DNA from: Tetrahymena thermophila SB210
Lineage: Eukaryota > Ciliophora > Oligohymenophorea > Hymenostomatida > Tetrahymenidae
NCBI RefSeq assembly: GCF_000189635.1
Contig: NW_002475927.1
Coordinates: 124,001-188,000, forward strand
DNA length: 64,000 nt
Reading direction: 5' to 3'
Shown: in pieces, positions 50,245 to 61,482 of the stretch
Layout: every line of letters starts with the position of its first letter
How positions within the stretch are numbered: the first letter of the stretch is position 1
Notes under the pieces: model-generated
The model's input: only the letters and a program-made list of their open reading frames with translations
Databases searched by the model: none
Told to the model about the DNA's origin: nothing
Translations under genes and position numbers: made by a program

Positions 50245-53200
50245 TCAATTAAACTCTATATTTCTAAGGGAAGATGTGATTGCTAATAAAAATTTTATGT
50301 CGTTTGCCCATTTTATTAATACTTATTCTAATTACTTTTTTTTGACAGGTTTTTCTATTTAATAATCAATTTTATACTTTTTTAGGTTGCTTTCTTGATA
50401 TTCATCATTCGCAGATGATGCTATGATAACTGTCTTTGGATTATTAATTTTATCTGATAATATTTTGTGGATTTAGATTGATGTCTAAAAACCATCTAGC
50501 AAAGGCATCTCTATATCCATGAATATCAAATCATATTCTCTATTTAAAAAGTTAAAATAAATATTTAAAATAATAATGAAATTAAATAAATAAATAGCTT
50601 TATTTATAAATTATATTTGGGGATTAAATAAATAAATTTTATTTGAATATTTATTTAGCCTTTTAATTTATTTTTACCATAAATTTAATAAAAATTTTTG
50701 ATTTTTGTAATTATCTTGAGATAGTAGTAAAGAACGTTTCTTTTATTTTAGACAATAATAAGAAAGTATTTTTTACCTGCAGCCGCATTCTGAATTTAAA
50801 TTTAGATAATTTTATACTTTTTCTATAGCCTATTCACCATCAAAAGCTACATCTATTGAAGAATAAAAATAAGTGCTCAAAAATAATTTCAAAGCTTAAA
50901 CATTGAATTGATTATCATCTACTATTAAAATTCTAAAACAATCACAAGTATTTTGGATGTTCTCATAGAAATGTTTAATCATATTTATTGTATCTTTCTT
51001 GCCAATATGTGTTTTTTTACGGTAATCAGATAGCATATCCTTATTAGATCTTGACTTAATTTAACTTATTTCATTTGAGAAGCTTCTTTTATAGAAACTG
51101 CTTTTCCTTTCAAAATTTTATTGGCTTTATTAAGTTGCAAAATCTTTTTGATAAATATCTGAATTTATTGTGCTTTCTGATAATTTTTAATTTATTTCAA
51201 CTATAAATTCTTCATCATAATTTTCTAATTAAGATATTTCTTGAATGCTTGCATTTTGATTCTTTTCATCTTCAATGCAATTTTTCATCTAATCAAATGT
51301 TGAATTATTCGTTTAATTGATTTATTATTATTATTGATCTTGAAAATTAGTTAATTCTTAGACAATGATTTCATTCCTTTTTTAAAAATCAAATTGGTGT
51401 AGTTTTGAAATCATAATTTAAGTATTGAATCTATTTTAGACTCTATGTGTTTTCTTTATTTGTGGCTTTGCTTGCTGTAACTGTTACTATGATTAAACTA
51501 TAGCACTCAATTAACTAAATTTTCTATTATTTGATATGTTATTGTTACTGGTATCAGGCAATGATCCAAGTTTTTGTTGGCTATTTGTCTTGTGAGTTTT
51601 ATCTAAATTGCTTAATTGGTCAAAACGGATGCTATTGTAACTTAGATTAGTCATATAATCAAATATAGAGCACTTTTTTTCTCTTTACTCACTTTTTATT
51701 TAAGATTGTCTGCTTGATTTTCTACATATATCTTTATTTACACATTAAGATTTTTACGATTCAGGAGATGATTAAGAAGAAGAGTAAGAAGAGGATGATA
51801 AAGAACTGCTATCATTTTTTATATTTTGAGATGAGTTTTTCTTTTTCTGATTTTCTTCCTGTAAATATTTATTTGAAGTACTGATTTACTTTAATGAAGA
51901 GGATGAGCACATTTCTTCTTTTTTATATGATATGTTTGTCCTCGTATCTACCCCTAAATCAGATGAAATCTTTCTAATATTGCCACCACTTATATTTGGT
52001 ACTCCTTTACTTGGATTATTTGTAAATTTTTAACCTCTTTTTTATATGTTAGACTCAACAAAATTTCTTTCTTATTATATACAGAATTTCGATATGTTTT
52101 AATTTGGTAAAATTTAACCATTTTATTAACAAATCTATTTTTGGCTAATCATTGATCTCGATTTGCTTCTTTTTCTCTGTTTCTCGTCTTTTTTACTGTT
52201 TTATTTGCTTTACTTTGGGTTGCTTCTATCTTTTTTATAATATCCGATATAATTTTCAGTTTATTTTAATATTTATTTATCTTCTAAGTAAAAACTAAAA
52301 GTAGAGCCTTGTCCTACTTGACTCTAAACTCTGATTCCTTGGCCATTGATACTGATTCCTTTAGCTAATTAATTTGAAATATTAAGTCCTAAACCGCAGC
52401 CACTACTGTTTAGTTATTTATTCTGGTTATCTTAGATCTTATTAAATTAGTTAAAAATCTCTTCCTATTTTTCTTATGGAATCCCTATTCCTGTGTCAAT
52501 AACCTAAATGTCCATTCTGACAGGTTAAGTATTTATCAAAGTTGTTTTTAAAGTTATACTTCCTTTTCTTGTAAATTTTAAAGAGTTTCCAATCAAATTA
52601 ATCAAGATCTATCTTAACCTGTTAGGGTCAGATATAATATATCTAGGAATGCTTTTATCATAGTCTAAAATCATATCTATCCCCTTCAATTAAGCTTTTT
52701 ATTTTAGCAATTTTATAGTTTCTTTTAAAAGCTTTGACAAACGAAATTTCTAAAAAATAAATGTAAATTTTCCTGCATTTATCTGTGCAAGATCCAAAAT
52801 ATCATTTATTAGACTTAGTAGCAAATTACAGCTATTTATTGAAGGCCTTAAATATTTCTTATTCAGTTCTTAATTTATTTTTTGCTATAATTATTCAAGC
52901 ATCAGCATAATACAATTAAGAGGTGTTCTTAACTCATGAGATACCTAAGCTATCATTTGAGTTTAATATTTTTTAGAATTTTCATCTTTACTTCTAGAAC
53001 TTTAAATAGCAGCTTCTTTAATTAAAAATAATATGCTTGGCATATTTTCATTCTCATAGCTCAAGGAATGTTTTTTACTCAATTTAAATAATTTAATTTA
53101 GTAGATTTTGTCATCTATTTAAACAAATATGTTTGATGCATCTTCACTTTATAATAAGTTTTCTTTCTTTTAAAAGAATAGATTTTATTATCAATTATCA

Positions 53201-55559
53201 GAAAAATTTAATTAATATTTTTAAAATAAAAAATAATAAATTTAACTGATAAATCAATGAATGGATGGATGGATGAATAATTTATTTTTTGATAAAATAT
53301 AAATAATTCTAATTATTTTAACTTACTTTTTTAATCTGGTCTTTAATTTTTTCATTAGCATTTGTCTGATTTACTTTTATATTTGATAAAAGGGTTTGAA
53401 ATTTAATTTGATAGTCCAGGTCTTATTAAACATTCATTTTATTGTCAGTAATAGCTGATTAAGTTTGAAAGTTAAAAAATATGCTCTAAGATCTAAGTTT
53501 TTAATTTTTTTGAATCTGCTATGGTGATACCAGAATCTAATAATTTTAGTTATTTTAAATAGTATTTACATTTTATTATTGATTATCTATATTGGTTATT
53601 TTTGAAATATTTTTAGTATCAAAAGCTTTTATGAGAATATCATTTAAATTTTAACAATTTTTTAAATTGAATAAATTATTGATATCTTTTAAAATTTATT
53701 TATTATTTTAAGTGATACAGTTGTTTTATTATTTAGAATCTTATTAAAGTTTATCCTGATTATTTTCATTTTTAGCTGATTATTCATATTAAATTTAGTT
53801 TTCTATTTATAACTCTTTATTATTTACTGAGATGAAACAAATATTATCTTAAGTCACGCTAACTATTAAAATAATAAAAAGAAATTTGAAGATTTAATAT
53901 TAAATACAATCTAATTAAATATATATTAACTTATATACCTTCAAAATTGTTTTGCATTGTTTAATCCAATGATTGATCATTGGAATTCATATTAGTTTAA
54001 TTATTTGCTCTGTAGTTTATGGTTTACATATTTTCACTTTTATCTTAATTAACAGCCTTTTATTATTAAAAATAACTCTAAATTTTATTTTTATAAATGA
54101 AAAAAATATCTTATGTTTTTATAATTAATTTTCAAGTTTTTATTATTTTTGTTTTAGAAAATTTGAATTAAAAATAATTTACATCTTTGATGATTAGCTT
54201 TTAATTTTATTAATTTCTTAATACTGTTGTATCAATTTTATTTTAATTATTCAACTAATTTATATTCTAATTTTTCTTATTAAACTTGCTAATTTCATAT
54301 TGGTTACTTTCTATTGTAGCATTGTTTTCATATTACTAGTTCATATTAATTACAATTTCATTTGGTTAGTGAGATGTGTCGTTTTATCTAAATTAAATAT
54401 TTTGTTGATTTAATTTTCTTTCATATATTTCATGATTCTATTTGTTTGATGCATGATTTTTCTCTGAATTATTAAATGTTTGATTTTATATTTTGAGTGA
54501 AAGAAGCTAATCCTTCATACTTTTTTTATCTTAACTTAGTAATTATTTAGCCTTCTCATTAAAATATTAAACTTTTCCTTACTATCCTATTAAGAATAAT
54601 CCTTCAGACACTAAATTTAAGCTTGCTTCATAAAATTAAATTAGCTTTGATTCACTTTTTATATTTTTTTAAATGGAACTTTATGAGATTTTTATAGTCT
54701 CAAATAAAAAGAATTTTATATTAATCAATAAATAAAATATAATGCTAAACGTAAGACAAATTATTTTAGCTCTCATTATTTGGTCATTTATATTTATTTC
54801 TCTATAAACATATTCAAAATTGTTTTAGCTTTAAGCTGATACCACTTAATAATCACTATTTTCAGCTGTTAAAAAATAATAAATTGAATATTTATATTTA
54901 ATATCAGGTATCCCAATGTTTTAAAGGTATAACAATCTTATTGCTAAATAGAATATTTAGAAGCTAGTAGATAACAGCTTATATTAACAGTAATTTAAGC
55001 ACTTCAAATAGCAATGAAATAAGTAAAAGTATATTGCAAACATCCAAAAGTTATAAATAAAAAACAAGTTAAAGCACTGAATTATTATTATTTCTATTAG
55101 TAGAGTTAAAATAATTTACATTCTTACAATAGTTATAATCTCTATATTCTTCATTTAAAAATTTTAAATCCTTCCTTTTTAGTATATTATTATCTCTATA
55201 ATTTGAGCCATTATGAGACTAAAAGTAATGAATAGACTTTAATAGGTATCAGTAGATAAAGAGATATAAATAGCATTTACTAAAAATAGTAAAAAGATCA
55301 GAAACTCAAAAAATTAGAATACTTATTACTCTAAATTTTAAGTATAAATATTTTTCTCTTTCTCTTACTTGATGCGAAATCTTTAATTCTCATTTATTTT
55401 AAAGCTAAAACTATTTAAAGCTGTTTTAATTATACTTTTTAAAGTGGTTTAAGGCTAAATATTCATTAGCTCTACTTTTATAGTATTATTTATATTCTAA
55501 AAAAATTTAATTAAATGTAATTACAGCTCTTTCTTAAAGCATAGATTAATTAATTTCAT
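50245..55559 (-). CDS. Membrane-bound PAS hybrid histidine kinase with C-terminal receiver
   Basis: Five minus-strand exons: 55559-54183, 54056-53939, 53862-53327, 53166-50777, 50539-50245. They sum exactly to 1571 residues. In order: a short hydrophilic N-terminus; several TM helices over about residues 85-290 (for example FEFLIFLLFLVNAIYI); a PAS-like segment from about 300 (SLNLVSEGLFLIGQQGKVQY); linkers; a HisKA box SHELRTPLN with His754; an HATPase with N box NRLRQILINLIGNSLKF, G1 DTGIGI and G2 GCGLGL; a ~400-residue S/Q/N-rich linker; and a receiver with LIVDDN, FMDIEMP (Asp1482) and IEKPV. All phospho-relay residues are present. The intron 50776-50540 splits the receiver. The start is the upstream in-frame ATG; ATG 55466 is an alternative. 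Likely senses a signal at a membrane and relays phosphate from His to Asp, with the downstream HPt partner not in this window. Confidence 0.9.
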
Positions 55560-55791
55560 GATGTTTTATTTAACAATTACATTAGACAGTGATAATACAC
55601 AAAACTTATTATAAAATTTTTTAATTTAGAATAAAAAGTAGAGGTCGCTTACTAAATTTGATGACGAATAAATATATTTTAAACTTAAACATTAACTTTT
55701 TAATCAATTACAAATTTTTATTGTTTTAGTTGAACTTTATTGGTTAAATTAGTCAGCAAAACAGAACTTTATTTATTTTTAATATTATATA

Positions 55792-56205
55792 TTTTCCTTT
55801 TAAATGAATAAGATCGTTTTTATTTTTATAAAATAAATTCACTTAAAAACTGATTTAAAAAGTAATAAAAATTTTTATTTTGAATATTTCTGTCTCTAAA
55901 ACAAGTAAATATATTTATAAATTGTCAAATTTATATTTAAATGTGAAATTTATTATTAAAATTCAAAATTGTTTCTTTATTTTTAAATTTTCCTTTTAAA
56001 TGAATAAGGAAGTAGATGCATATTTATATATAATAAGATTGTTTTTATTTTAAAAAATAATTTCACTTTAAAACCGATTTAAAAATAATAAAAAATTTTT
56101 ATTTAAATAATTCAGTCTCTAAAACAAGTAAATATAAAAAGAATTTATCTAATCTATATTTAAATGCGAAACTTATTATTGATATTCAAAAATGTTCCTT
56201 ATTAA
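55792..56205. repeat. Diverged tandem duplication, unit about 195-220 bp
   Basis: Copy 1 begins ATTTTCCTTTTAAATGAATA near 55791 and copy 2 begins with the same block near 55987. Shared blocks appear in the same order: TCTCTAAAACAAGTAAATAT, ATATTTAAATG-GAAA and TTATTATT-A-ATTCAAAA. Copy 2 carries an insertion after the first block. Lies upstream of the histidine kinase gene, possibly in its promoter. Between 55560 and 56774 nothing else codes. Confidence 0.75.
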
Positions 56206-56231
56206 AAATTCCTATGACACTATGCATATCA

Positions 56232-56510
56232 TGTGCTGAAAACTAGAACGGCCAGCACATTTACATTGTTATCCCAATTATTTTAAAACTATAATTAACT
56301 AATCAATAAACTTAACCCTAACTAATAAAATTTTTAATAAATTACATTTTTAAATATTCATAAAGAAAATATTTATAGATTTTAATTTTTTAATACTATT
56401 TTTTAAAAAAAATAAGTTATTTTTTAATAGTTCAAAATTACTAAAATGGCTTGCAATGCCAAAACTCTAGCTCAATATGTTCTCTATTGAGCTGGGTATT
56501 GTTTATTTTT
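56232..56510 (+). other. Hairpin-rich segment, candidate non-coding RNA
   Basis: Three hairpins occur in otherwise featureless sequence. TGTGCTG (56232-56238) pairs with CAGCACA (56253-56259). TGGC/GCCA pairs around TTGCAAT near 56447-56461. A perfect 9-bp stem AGCTCAATA/TATTGAGCT (56469-56477 with 56485-56493) closes a 7-nt loop and extends by wobble pairs. A T-run follows at about 56505, where a Pol III transcript could end. No RNA family recognised; strand is a guess from the T-run. Confidence 0.25.
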
Positions 56511-56774
56511 TATGAGAATTTCTATTATTAATTTTTAATATTCTTAATATCTATAGAAAAATTAATAACAATATTATAATAATTTTTGTAAATTATTAAA
56601 AGTACTTTAGATATTTCTTATAGAAAATTAGTATTAATGATTAGAATAGTTAAATAGCTAGCATAAAGAAGAAATAAATTATACTTGCAAGAGTGTGAAA
56701 CATAACTATTTAATAAATAATATAACTGTTTCTTTTTCAAAAAATCCGATAGCGATTAACTCCATACTGTGTAA

Positions 56775-57404
56775 ATGCTAAAGAGTTTAGAGAATTCTAA
56801 ATCAAACATTCCCGAATTCAGATAATAAATGGAAACATGGATAAAAAATATTAACAATAGCGATTATCTACAACAATAACTAATATCTGATTACTACAAA
56901 TAGTTTTCAATAGTGCTTCAAAGAAGAATATAGTCATTTGAAAATAATGAGCTTCTTTCTTGGAAATCATTGAATCAGTCAGATTTGGATAACATTTAAC
57001 TCATTTGTTAGCAAAAAATAAAATTTTTAGAAGACAGCATAAAAATAAGGGAAGAATACCATATCAATGAGAATCTGTAAAAAGACAAATTTAAGGTGTT
57101 TTGGTGGAAAATATAAAAAAATAAATACAATAGTCCATTATATTATAAATTAATACATTATTACCCAATATACTTGTTGATTTCTTTCGTTATATTCTTT
57201 ATTGTAGATTTAATAGTACTTACTAATCATAAGCGTTTAGATTAGTTATAAGTAGCCTTAGATTCCTAAATAAGTCAGGTTAAAGAAATAGTTGGTGGGA
57301 TCATTTAAGATTCTTAGAAAAACATTAAACAAGTTCAACCTGAATCTAAACATATTTAAATAGCTCCTATTCATGATCTTTAGAAAACAAACATCAAAAA
57401 CTGA
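56775..57404 (+). CDS. Single-TM protein, 209 residues, unrecognised
   Basis: A single exon from ATG 56775 to TGA 57402-57404. The N-terminal ~130 residues are hydrophilic and helical (ENNELLSWKSLNQSDLDNI; IKFLEDSIKIREEYHINENL), then a basic stretch with a WW pair (FKVFWWKIQKNKYN). One strong TM helix follows near 138-157 (HYYPIYLLISFVIFFIVDLI), with a ~45-residue polar tail. The shape suits a type II or SNARE-like anchored protein, but no SNARE heptad with a central Q/R is evident to me. Function unknown. The 238-bp tandem repeat begins 26 bp after its stop. Confidence 0.6.
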
Positions 57405-57429
57405 CTGAAAATAAATAAGTAAATAAATC

Positions 57430-57899
57430 CAGTAATAAAATTTTTAATAAGCAATAAAAATTATTCGCTAAATAGAAATAAATAATATAGATAGATCAAT
57501 ATATATCTATAGTGTTTCGCTTAACAAACAAATAAATAAATAAAAAATTGTGATTTATTTTGGTTTATATGAAGTTTACAAATTCTTAAATTAAATATTT
57601 TAATTTTTAAATTCAATTTTAAAATAAAATATTTATTAAACTAAATTAAATACTTTTGCTTAAATATCAGTAATAAAATTTTTAATATGAAATTATTCGC
57701 TAAATAGAAATAAATAATATAGATAGATCAATATATATCTATAGTATTTCGCTTAACAAACAAATAAATAAATAAAAAATTGTGATTTATTTTGGTTTAT
57801 ATGAAATTTACAAATTCTTAAATTAAATATTTTAATTTTTAAATTCAATTTTAAAATAAAATATTTATTAAATTAAATAAAATACTTTTGCTTAAATAT
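57430..57899. repeat. Near-identical tandem duplication, about 235-bp unit, two copies
   Basis: Copy 1 is 57430-57667 and copy 2 is 57668-57899, both starting CAGTAATAAAATTTTTAATA. They differ by a 6-nt indel (AGCAATAAAAATT against TGAAATT) and a handful of substitutions, so the duplication is recent. Each unit holds a near-palindrome GATAGATCAATATATATCTAT and an AAAT-repeat. Lies in the 3' flank of the single-TM gene. Non-coding. Confidence 0.9.
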
Positions 57900-58999
57900 T
57901 TGGATAAAAATTTATTATTTTAATTTATTTGGTGACAAACTAAGATCAATTAATCAATCATTTATTCAATTCAAATTTTAATTAGCTTGGATTAAATAAT
58001 TAAAATTGTAAATTTTTTTTGATATATCTATTACTTGTAGATTCATAATAATTAAATAATTATTTGATGATTGGCAGTAAATAAATCTAACAGAGTTTCT
58101 GATATAAAAATTTTATATATTAAAAATGGGTAAATTTATTTTTTTAAAGTATATCATTTAAGATAACTTTTTAAAATGATATTTTGTTTAATTTACAGAC
58201 AGTAAGCTAACTAATGACTACTTTATACACTTACGTTTAACAGACATATTAAACATGCATGAGATTTAATCTATTCTTCTTAAGGTATCAAAAAAATAAC
58301 TATAAAGTAATTAATCATTTGTAATAATCTAGTTTTGGCATCTCGCGTACAGATATGATCCGAATAAAAGTGGATTAGCAAGCAAAATTACTTTTTCAAA
58401 TTGTTTCATATATGAAATGAATGTCGATGCATACAAATAGTTTTTAAATTGTATCAATGAATCCTTGAAATTTATTATTAATTATAAAAATTTTGGTCTG
58501 ATAGCTAATTATCTTAACGTAAATTATTATCATTAAATCTCTACCATAAAATAAAACGAACAAATTTTATTAGACAACAAATCCAAAGCAAGTATCTTAT
58601 GAAACATTCGGCCTACATATCCTATAACTCTTTGGGAGCCTCATAAAATCATTAAATGAAAGCTAGTAAATTTTATTTTTTAATAAAATGCCTCTCTATA
58701 TATCTTAATATAAAATTTTTTTACCAAAGAAAAATTCACAAAGGATTTATTTTATCACTTAAGTTTAAGCTTATATAAAAGATTAATTTTAGTGATTTAT
58801 CTAAATTTAAAAATAAATTTTAATTTTTTAAATTAAAATAATTTAAAGGTTGCTTACTATTTTGAGAAGAGTTTATTTTGCTATTTCGTCATTTGATACT
58901 CTTGGTAAAGCTTAAGTGTTAAATATACAAGATATAAGACCAATTTAGATTCATGATATTATCAATTTTTAGCTTCCTGTAAGAAGTAAGTAAAACCTA
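57900..58999. other. Intergenic, AT-rich
   Basis: Promoter-side flank of the gene at 59000. From about 58866 the frame of that gene is already open without an ATG, so an upstream leader or non-AUG-containing exon is possible. Nothing else seen. Confidence 0.5.
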
Positions 59000-59779
59000 A
59001 TGACTCCTACAAAGGCTCATGATGAAAACGAAGAGCATTTACCTTCATTACTTGACTCATCTCAAAGATCGAATACAAATGCAAATTTTTCAAGTTAAAA
59101 AAGATAATAATAATAGTACAAATAAAAAAGCTACAATTTAAGTTAAAATAAATACTTTGATAATATGGAAAATCAGATACAGAATATAAAAGATGTCTCT
59201 TAAGAAGATGTTAACACTTTAGATGATTTTAATATAAAAACAAATCAATAAGTTATTAAATAAGATAATGTTTACCAGCAACCCATAAATCATATTTAAT
59301 AAAAATCTAGAAATTAAATATAATCACCATCACAATATAATTAAATAACTCTCTCTAATTAAAGTAGCAACTTTTAAGAACTATTTTAGCCTTATCATAT
59401 GAGATTATAACCTTTAAAAAAAAATTAAATCTAAGTACAGTAAGAAGGAACAGCATAATAAAATAACCACTCCAGTATGAATGAATAAAAAGAGTATAAG
59501 CGAAGAAGCATAAGCTATAACAATACAAATAGTTGGGGAAACACTACGATGAAAGAAAGGTTTGATAAAAAACTCAAAGCAATTCAAGAAAATGATAAAA
59601 TTAGAAAAGAATTGAATAATAGCTTTTCTGCCTGCTATCCTTGTGAAGAAAAAATGAAAAACTAAAAAAAGGCTAATTTATCTTCGTTTGTATTAGGAGG
59701 TTATGACATTATTGATTACTCTGATACTATTAATAAGTTACATAGAAAGTTACTCAGAAAAATAATTTTAAATCGTTGA
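59000..59779 (+). CDS. Q/N-rich protein, 259 residues, unrecognised
   Basis: One exon from ATG 59000 (CCTAATGACTCC) to TGA 59777-59779. The frame is open about 130 nt upstream without an ATG, so the true 5' end is uncertain. The first ~150 residues are Q/N/S-rich and disordered. The C-terminal half is charged and helical (TMKERFDKKLKAIQENDKIR) with CYPCEE, and ends in a better-conserved-looking segment (LSSFVLGGYDIIDYSDTINK, then LHRKLLRKIILNR). No domain recognised. Confidence 0.6.
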
Positions 59780-60062
59780 TAAATTTATTTTTCATATCTT
59801 AAAAAGAACAAATAATATGAATAAAAACTTTTCTTTAATTTAAAAAAATTCTAAAGAATTTCTTTTTTCATTATTCTGTTAGAATTTAATTTCACATATT
59901 TTGCTAACAAGTAATATATATATTAATGACGCATATTAGAATTATTCTATTGTGTTCCTTTTCTATTTGATATATGTACCTCTATTTTAAATCCTTGATT
60001 GTAATCTTAATACTGTAAATTCAATAAATATTAAATCAAAAAATATTATAAGTTAATCTAAA

Positions 60063-60435
60063 ATGGGAGCAAATATTACTGTTCCTGAAGACGTAAAATA
60101 GATATAAACCAACAAGAATCTTAAGTTTTAAGTCTTGATAGAATATTGCGGGTCCTGAGGGTATCAAAATATGTTCGACTACGCTAAAAAGTGCATTGAA
60201 TAAATCTACCCTTCAGCAACAGTAGTCGGAAAATAAATAGCAGGATATACAGGATGTTTCGATATCTATGTAAATGGCAAAAATGGGACTCTGTAATACT
60301 TTTTTTATAATAAGCCTTATATTAATTTTTTTTATAAACTAAAGAGTTCATAGTAAAAATAATGGAGATGGTGGTCTTAGGGTTTAAAATGTTGGTTTAG
60401 TGATGCAAAAAATCAAATCAATTGTTGAAAAATGA
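60063..60435 (+). CDS. SELENOW: Selenoprotein W (Rdx family), TGA read as selenocysteine
   Basis: Small thioredoxin-like redox protein, 106 residues in two exons: 60063-60292 and 60345-60435 (intron 52 nt, phase 2). The N-terminal strand KFQVLIEYCGS is followed by an in-frame TGA at 60156-60158 and then GYQNMFDYAKKCIEQIYPSA. This is the family CxxU redox motif, Cys29-Gly-Ser-Sec32, placed after the first beta strand as in animal SelW (CGAU). Downstream signatures match: GYTGCFDIYVNGKNGTL, then HSKNNGDGG across the splice, then a C-terminal helix VGLVMQKIKSIVEK. The stop is TGA 60433-60435. A SECIS-like hairpin lies 69 nt further on. Every other confident gene here ends at TGA, except for the unresolved internal TGA of the TPR gene. 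A standard gene finder would stop at residue 31. The 5' flank from 59780 is short, AT-rich and empty. Confidence 0.93.
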
Positions 60436-60503
60436 GTGAATGAATGATGAAAATTGCATTTGACATAAAAGTATTTAAATACAATTTAATTGATATATTT
60501 TAA

Positions 60504-60576
60504 AAGTTTATCTTTTTACTATGAAGCACTAAGATGGAAATCCTTTGGATCATCTCGTGCTGAAAATTAAAAACTT
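60504..60576 (+). promoter_or_regulatory. SECIS element (selenocysteine insertion), type II-like
   Basis: In the 3' UTR of SelW. Helix I: AAGTTT (60504-60509) with AAACTT (60571-60576). Core: ATGA at 60521-60524 opposite TGA at 60561-60563, the expected non-Watson-Crick quartet. Helix II: AGCAC with GTGCT, and AGATG with CATCT. An unpaired AAA follows near 60538, then a mini-stem ATCC-TTT-GGAT that makes it form II. Distance from ATGA to the AA bulge is normal for SECIS. It should direct Sec insertion at codon 32. Confidence 0.85.
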
Positions 60577-61482
60577 ATGGTTTAATAGTATAAAATATTT
60601 GTTATACTCTTAAATTCATTAAGTTAAGAAAAGAATAAACATAAAATATACTTTTAAATTATAAACAACACAAATGTTTTTTTCATATTTTACTTTTTAT
60701 ATATCTGTAAAATATTTTATTATTATCTTTTATAAATTACTTGACTGATATACTTACTTTTTAAATAAAACTTAAGAACTAAACTAATGGAAATTGCAAA
60801 TAATTTTTAGATGGCTTCATTCATTTTTTAATGAAAAATATAAAAATTGTTAATAGTAGACAGATCTACTTATTAACAAATATATATTTTAATTATATAA
60901 GTAAAATGACTATTCAAAAATTAAAAAGAGCTAAAATTGATAAAATAACAAGTTTTAATTTTATTGGTTGTATCAAGTTAGCTATAAGATGGTTTGATAT
61001 TGCAAATTACAGATTTTAATCACTAATAAAAAACATTAAAATTATGGCCTTAAATGTACAGTAATAATTTTGACTTTTACAAAAGGTTTGCTTATATCAA
61101 TTTTTTGAAAAATCAATTAGACTAATTACAATTTTAGATTAAAAGCTAATCAAACTTTAATAAATAAAGAAATGTAGATGAGAAAAGGAAATATTTTGTA
61201 GTTTTGACTTACAAATATTCAATTAATAAAATTATATGATTAAAATATATTTAAAAGAAAGTAAACATTTGAAATAATAAAATAAATAGTTAGTTATTAA
61301 ATTTATTTACTAACTTATTTGTTTTTTGAAATAGGTATTTTTTAGAATTTATTGCTCATTGATTTATTGAATTCATTTTTTATTAATTAGTTTTAACTAA
61401 AATTTATAATTAGCTTTATTACTTAATTCATTAATCACTTTTTTTTCATTTTTTTATTTCTGGCTTTATTTTTATATCAATT
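60577..61482. other. Intergenic between convergent genes
   Basis: 3' flanks of SelW (+) and the coiled-coil gene (-). A 62-codon ORF at 60831 has no support. AT-rich, no structure seen. Confidence 0.55.

Noticed and set aside
60831-61019. 62-codon + ORF downstream of SelW
   Set aside because: It lies in the spacer between convergent genes, has N/K/I-rich chance composition, and shows no conserved feature.
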